Source: Sphingobacterium cavernae (GTDB lineage Bacteria > Bacteroidota > Bacteroidia > Sphingobacteriales > Sphingobacteriaceae). Taken from it: a stretch of 64,000 nucleotides of DNA. Shown piece after piece: positions 60,943-64,000 of this stretch. The position numbers were made by a program, and so were the translations under genes. The stretch is taken from positions 1 to 64,000 of the forward strand of contig NZ_VIQM01000006.1 in assembly GCF_008520265.1 (NCBI RefSeq), written 5' to 3'. The first letter of the stretch is position 1; every line of letters begins with the position of its first letter. The notes under the pieces are model-generated. The model was not told the DNA's origin. It made no database searches and saw only the letters and a list, made by a program, of their open reading frames with translations.

Positions 60943-62130
60943 GTGAATAGATTAGTAAGGTTAGTAACATTTTTTGTAAGTACAATTTTTATTATTTCGT
61001 GTAAATCCGAAGCAAAGAAGCAAGAAGAAGTTAGGCAGAAACAATCCGAACTGGATAGTATTGCTTTGATTTATGATGCTAAAAATTTTGATCCTCGTGT
61101 AGATGAGTATATGCAGAAATTGCATAAACGTTCTGGATTCAATGGCAATGTATTGATTGCAAAAAAGGGTAAGATTATTTATCAAAACTCCTTCGGTTGG
61201 GCGGACTACCTGCACAAGGATAGTTTACATATAGATTCTCGGTTTGAATTGGCATCGGTGAGCAAACCAATGACTGCTTTAGCTGTTTTACAATTAATAG
61301 AAAAGGAAAAAGTCGGTATAGATCAATTGGTAAGTGATTTCTTTCCAGGATTTCCATATGAAGGTGTAACTGTTAGGCAGTTGTTGACACATCGCTCTGG
61401 ACTACCAAATTACGTCTATTTTGTAGATAAGATTTGGCCTGATCGTAAGAAGGGCATGTCTAGCATGGACGCTATCAATTTGATGATTGAGCATAAACCT
61501 GCGAGATATGGGAAACCAGATGGAAGATTTCACTATAATAATTCCAATTATATGTTGTTGGGTGCCATCGTAGAGAAAGTATCTGGTCAAGATTTCGATG
61601 CGTATATGCAGGAAAATGTATTTAAGCCCGCGGGCATGAAGAATACAGCAGCATTGTCACGTGTAAAATACGATAAAATCCCGACGGATGTAATAGGGCA
61701 TGATCGTGTGTGGCGTAGATCGGTGGTGCAGGATTATTTGGATGGACCATTAGGAGATAAAGGTATCTACAGTACGGTGAAAGATATGTTCCTGCTTGAC
61801 AAGGCTTTGAAAGAAGGTCGATTATTGGGCAAAGAACTTTTGGATTCGGCTTATGTACCGCGTTCTGATGCTAAGAGAGGCGTATTTAGTTACGGTTACG
61901 GCTGGCGAATGTTTACTTCTGGTAAGGAAAAAATAGTTTATCATACGGGTTGGTGGCATGGCTTTAAAAATCTCTACGTGAGAGATTTAACGAATGATGT
62001 GACTATCGTGCTATTGTCAAATATGGTTAATGGAAGTATAAATCAACTGGATGAGTTGTATAAAATTCTAGAAATGCCTATATTAAGACAAAATGCATAT
62101 GACGCTAATGGTGGATTTGTAGAACATTGA
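60943..62130 (+). CDS. Beta-lactamase-fold serine hydrolase lipoprotein
   Basis: Protein of 395 residues starting at GTG. Lipoprotein signal: LVTFFVSTIFIISCKSEAKK, with Cys after IIS. Class-C-like active site: ELASVSKPMTAL (S-x-x-K), YNNSNYMLLG (Y-x-N) and HTGWWHGF (H-x-G). Such enzymes are D-Ala-D-Ala peptidases or esterases rather than true beta-lactamases in most cases. Substrate unknown. Envelope-located, likely cotranscribed with the CoA-binding protein. Confidence 0.88.
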   Translation: MNRLVRLVTFFVSTIFIISCKSEAKKQEEVRQKQSELDSIALIYDAKNFDPRVDEYMQKLHKRSGFNGNVLIAKKGKIIYQNSFGWADYLHKDSLHIDSRFELASVSKPMTALAVLQLIEKEKVGIDQLVSDFFPGFPYEGVTVRQLLTHRSGLPNYVYFVDKIWPDRKKGMSSMDAINLMIEHKPARYGKPDGRFHYNNSNYMLLGAIVEKVSGQDFDAYMQENVFKPAGMKNTAALSRVKYDKIPTDVIGHDRVWRRSVVQDYLDGPLGDKGIYSTVKDMFLLDKALKEGRLLGKELLDSAYVPRSDAKRGVFSYGYGWRMFTSGKEKIVYHTGWWHGFKNLYVRDLTNDVTIVLLSNMVNGSINQLDELYKILEMPILRQNAYDANGGFVEH

Positions 62131-62149
62131 TATTATAAATTTTAAGTAT

Positions 62150-62509
62150 ATGAAAAAGACATTGATTTTAGGTGCTAGCACAAATACGGCAAGATATTCT
62201 TATTTAGTAGCAAATAAATTAGTTAGAAAAGGGTATCCAATCGTCAATGTCGGTAGAAAGGTAGGTGAGGTTGCTGGTGTAGCTATTCAGCCTGCAGAGG
62301 AAATTCATACTGATATTGATACAATTACTCTATATGTAGGGCCAAAAAATCAGGAGCCTTATTACGATTATATTCTAAATACAAAGCCAAAGCGTGTAAT
62401 CTTTAATCCTGGAACTGAGAACCCTGAACTTTCAGCAAAACTGAAAGAGGCGGGAATAGAGCCAGTAGAAGCGTGTACATTGGTCATGTTAAATACAGGA
62501 CAATATTAA
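62150..62509 (+). CDS. CoA-binding domain protein (YccU-like)
   Basis: Protein of 119 residues forming a single Rossmann-like CoA-binding domain: LILGASTNTARYSYLVANKL at the start, YPIVNVGRKVGEVAGV, and VIFNPGTENPEL. Matches the small CoA-binding proteins of the YccU type, whose role is not well defined. Followed by a terminator. Confidence 0.85.
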   Translation: MKKTLILGASTNTARYSYLVANKLVRKGYPIVNVGRKVGEVAGVAIQPAEEIHTDIDTITLYVGPKNQEPYYDYILNTKPKRVIFNPGTENPELSAKLKEAGIEPVEACTLVMLNTGQY

Positions 62510-62534
62510 TAGCTAGCATTATACTTGCTATTGC

Positions 62535-62572
62535 AAAAGGTATAACTGAGAAAATCAGTTATACCTTTTTTT
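62535..62572 (+). terminator. Terminator after the CoA-binding protein gene
   Basis: 15 bp perfect stem (62535-62549 with 62555-62569) with a 5-base loop and T-run. Confidence 0.9.
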
Positions 62573-62734
62573 ATGCATAGTAGTTTTCGATCTCGGAGTT
62601 TAATAGCGCAAACTCCTTAATTCCCGATATTTATATAGTTTATCTTTTGGGTAATTTTATTAGCTTTTTAGTTAATTCTAAATCGTAATTTTAATCAACC
62701 AATTAAGTTTAGAGATTTACTATACCAATAAATT

Positions 62735-62914
62735 ATGAGGAACTTAATAAGTATACTGTTGGCGCTAACAATTTTCAGTTGTGTAGATGTTCATGCCCAA
62801 TCAGTTAGAAGAATATATGTTAGTAAAGATGGAAATGATAAAAATAGTGGAACTGTTGAGAAACCTTTAGGTACGATCCACAAAGGAATTTGTCAGGTAA
62901 GCTTCTCAAAATAG
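62735..62914 (+). pseudogene. Truncated beta-helix/polysaccharide-lyase-type gene
   Basis: A 59-codon frame, MRNLISILLALTIFSCVDVH, then AQSVRRIYVSKDGNDKNSGT and VEKPLGTIHKGI, is a signal peptide plus the opening of a right-handed beta-helix protein (YVSKDGNDxNSGTxxxPLGTI is typical). It ends at TAG soon after. The rest of the gene is absent here, so it is a 5' remnant. Confidence 0.65.
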
Positions 62915-62919
62915 ACAAG

Positions 62920-62945
62920 AAAGGAGACCAGTTTCGGTCTCCTTT
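62920..62945. terminator. Terminator hairpin
   Basis: Stem AAAGGAGACC/GGTCTCCTTT with a 6-base loop, between the truncated gene and the convergent DUF3078 pseudogene. Confidence 0.85.
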
Positions 62946-62969
62946 CAATTATATGTTGGTTAGTCTAGC

Positions 62970-63846
62970 CTAAAATTTATACGTAATACCAGCACCTACC
63001 ACTTGCTTTACCTGAAGTTTTGGTCCTTCGCCAGTTTTAACTCCATTTTCAAATGTTGGTATTTTTGTATTGTCATCGTAGATCAATTGTACACCTACGT
63101 TTACGGTAATGAATTTATTTGCTTTCATAAAGTTAGCTGTAATCTATATCGACATTTTGTGGGTTTTCAAGATAATTGGATTATAATCGCAAAATGTTTT
63201 CGACAGCAACGTTTTCCATGATGTCTTTCTTATAATAGGCATCTAATGATGCACCAAATTCAAACCTTGAATTTTACCCGCATCAAAGCCATATAATGTT
63301 TCGTCAATTTGATCATTTGTTACGAAAACGAAACGTGCAGAAGCTGGGGATAAATTAATCTTAAAATTATCAGACTCTTTATACGCCATACCAGGACCGA
63401 AACTTAAGTATGCCGGTGCTAATCATGCGGAAGTCAATTCGCCATTTCCATCTGCATCATATTTATAACCTTTGGCAAATTGCGTGTTGAAGTTCATGAA
63501 AAACGTATACAACCATTTTTCCGTCAATTGATGACCTAATAAGGAGTTGACAGCAAATCTATCATCATTCTTACGCCAATCTGTTTCTTTTTGAAAAGTT
63601 TGACCATATGCTGCTAATACTTTATTATCCCAACTCCATTTATCTTTCTTGTAATTGAAGTCGTAATTGAAAATCACATTCCCAGCAAATGAGTTTACAC
63701 CACCTGCAGCCCAGGTGGTAAATGAGCTTTGATTAATAAGGAATGTGTTCTCGCCTTTTATAGTCCAATTTTTCGCTGAATCTTCTTGTGCGAAAGCAAT
63801 AATACTAGTAAGTGACGCTTAATAGTGTGAAAAGAATTTTTTTCAT
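62970..63846 (-). pseudogene. DUF3078 family outer-membrane protein, frameshifted
   Basis: The frame ends ...GVQLIYDD, GPKLQVKQVVGAGITYKF at 62970-62972, the usual DUF3078 C-terminus. The N-terminus (ATG at 63846, MKKILFTLLSV) is out of frame with the mature part (QEDSAKNWTIKGENTFLINQ...). A TGA (63423-63425) splits the middle, and the segment around 63130-63270 holds further stops or shifts. So at least three lesions. The parent protein is a secreted beta-barrel-like protein of unknown function. Confidence 0.8.
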
Positions 63847-63877
63847 TGACGTTAAAATTTTCGGCAAAAGTAGGTAT

Positions 63878-64000
63878 TCAGTAAGCTAGATTACTTATTA
63901 TCACCATATAATTCTTTTTGGTTTGTAGTGCTACGTTTACAAATTGTACACCTGCAAATTTTGAATTGCTTAATAAATCAATTGCTATACTATCAATAAT
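63878..64000 (-). CDS. Partial CDS, C-terminal end, unknown
   Basis: A frame running off the window reads IIDSIAIDLLSNSKFAGVQF, then VNVALQTKKNYMVIISNLAY and TGA (63878-63880). It looks like the last 40 residues of a gene on the minus strand. Too short to identify. Confidence 0.45.
   Translation of the reverse strand: MIDSIAIDLLSNSKFAGVQFVNVALQTKKNYMVIISNLAY

Noticed and set aside
1..64000. CRISPR array or cas genes
   Set aside because: No series of short regularly spaced repeats and no Cas-like protein was found. The six island repeats are 0.7-6.5 kb apart.

Overview
The window is a chromosomal segment from a low-GC Bacteroidota, most likely a Sphingobacteriaceae (Sphingobacterium-like). 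This rests on Bacteroidota-type promoters (-7 box TAnnTTTG) before many genes, weak ribosome binding sites, and lineage-typical families (IPExxxVDY, DUF983, DUF4833, DUF3078, a 1,111-residue Mfd with a GTG start). No rRNA, canonical tRNA or CRISPR array was found.

Left part (1 to ~14 kb): an accessory island. Six copies of a ~135 bp element, all in the same orientation, separate unrelated gene blocks: a type IV (AbiE-like) toxin-antitoxin pair, a membrane protein with a thioredoxin fold, an orphan membrane PH-like protein, an RNA-repair locus, and an erythromycin-esterase-like/ABC-transporter operon. Read on the minus strand, each element looks like a small transcription unit: -7 box, conserved GC-rich 5' hairpin, second hairpin, U-rich terminator. 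The most interesting locus is the RNA-repair island (4.2-10.6 kb). It has a divergent WYL-domain regulator, a ~900 bp intergenic region encoding a structured RNA with two tRNA T-arms enclosed by a long-range stem, then slipin, two different COG3541-type nucleotidyltransferases and the RNA ligase RtcB. The same dyad (TRCGCAA-N5-TTGCGTA) lies at both divergent promoters, so the WYL protein probably controls itself, the RNA and the operon.

Middle part (14 to 33 kb): a copper-export module (HMA protein, CopA ATPase, AraC-type regulator with an N-terminal CxxC metal-binding-like domain); a decayed ribose locus (transporter and LacI regulator with nonsense codons, intact ribokinase); an M1 peptidase, a DUF983 protein and an AraC regulator; Mfd; then a group II intron whose maturase has an amber codon in place of a Trp, beside a broken SUKH immunity-type gene.

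Right part (33 to 64 kb): mostly core genes. These are an SNF2 helicase, DapF, a DegP-type protease, a low-molecular-weight phosphatase, a cyclophilin, exonuclease III, QueD, an FMN hydroxy-acid dehydrogenase, MetE behind a SAM-I riboswitch, an RprXY-like two-component system, pyruvate kinase, an AcpP-FabF-RNase III-HisS run, and pyruvate dehydrogenase E1alpha and E2. An IS element lies in this part. It is flanked by two perfect copies of a 30 bp terminator hairpin and seems to use a frameshift to join an AbrB-like N-terminus to a DDE transposase. The right edge holds a truncated beta-helix gene and a DUF3078 pseudogene.

Broken genes are frequent in the accessory stretches, while the housekeeping genes read through intact.
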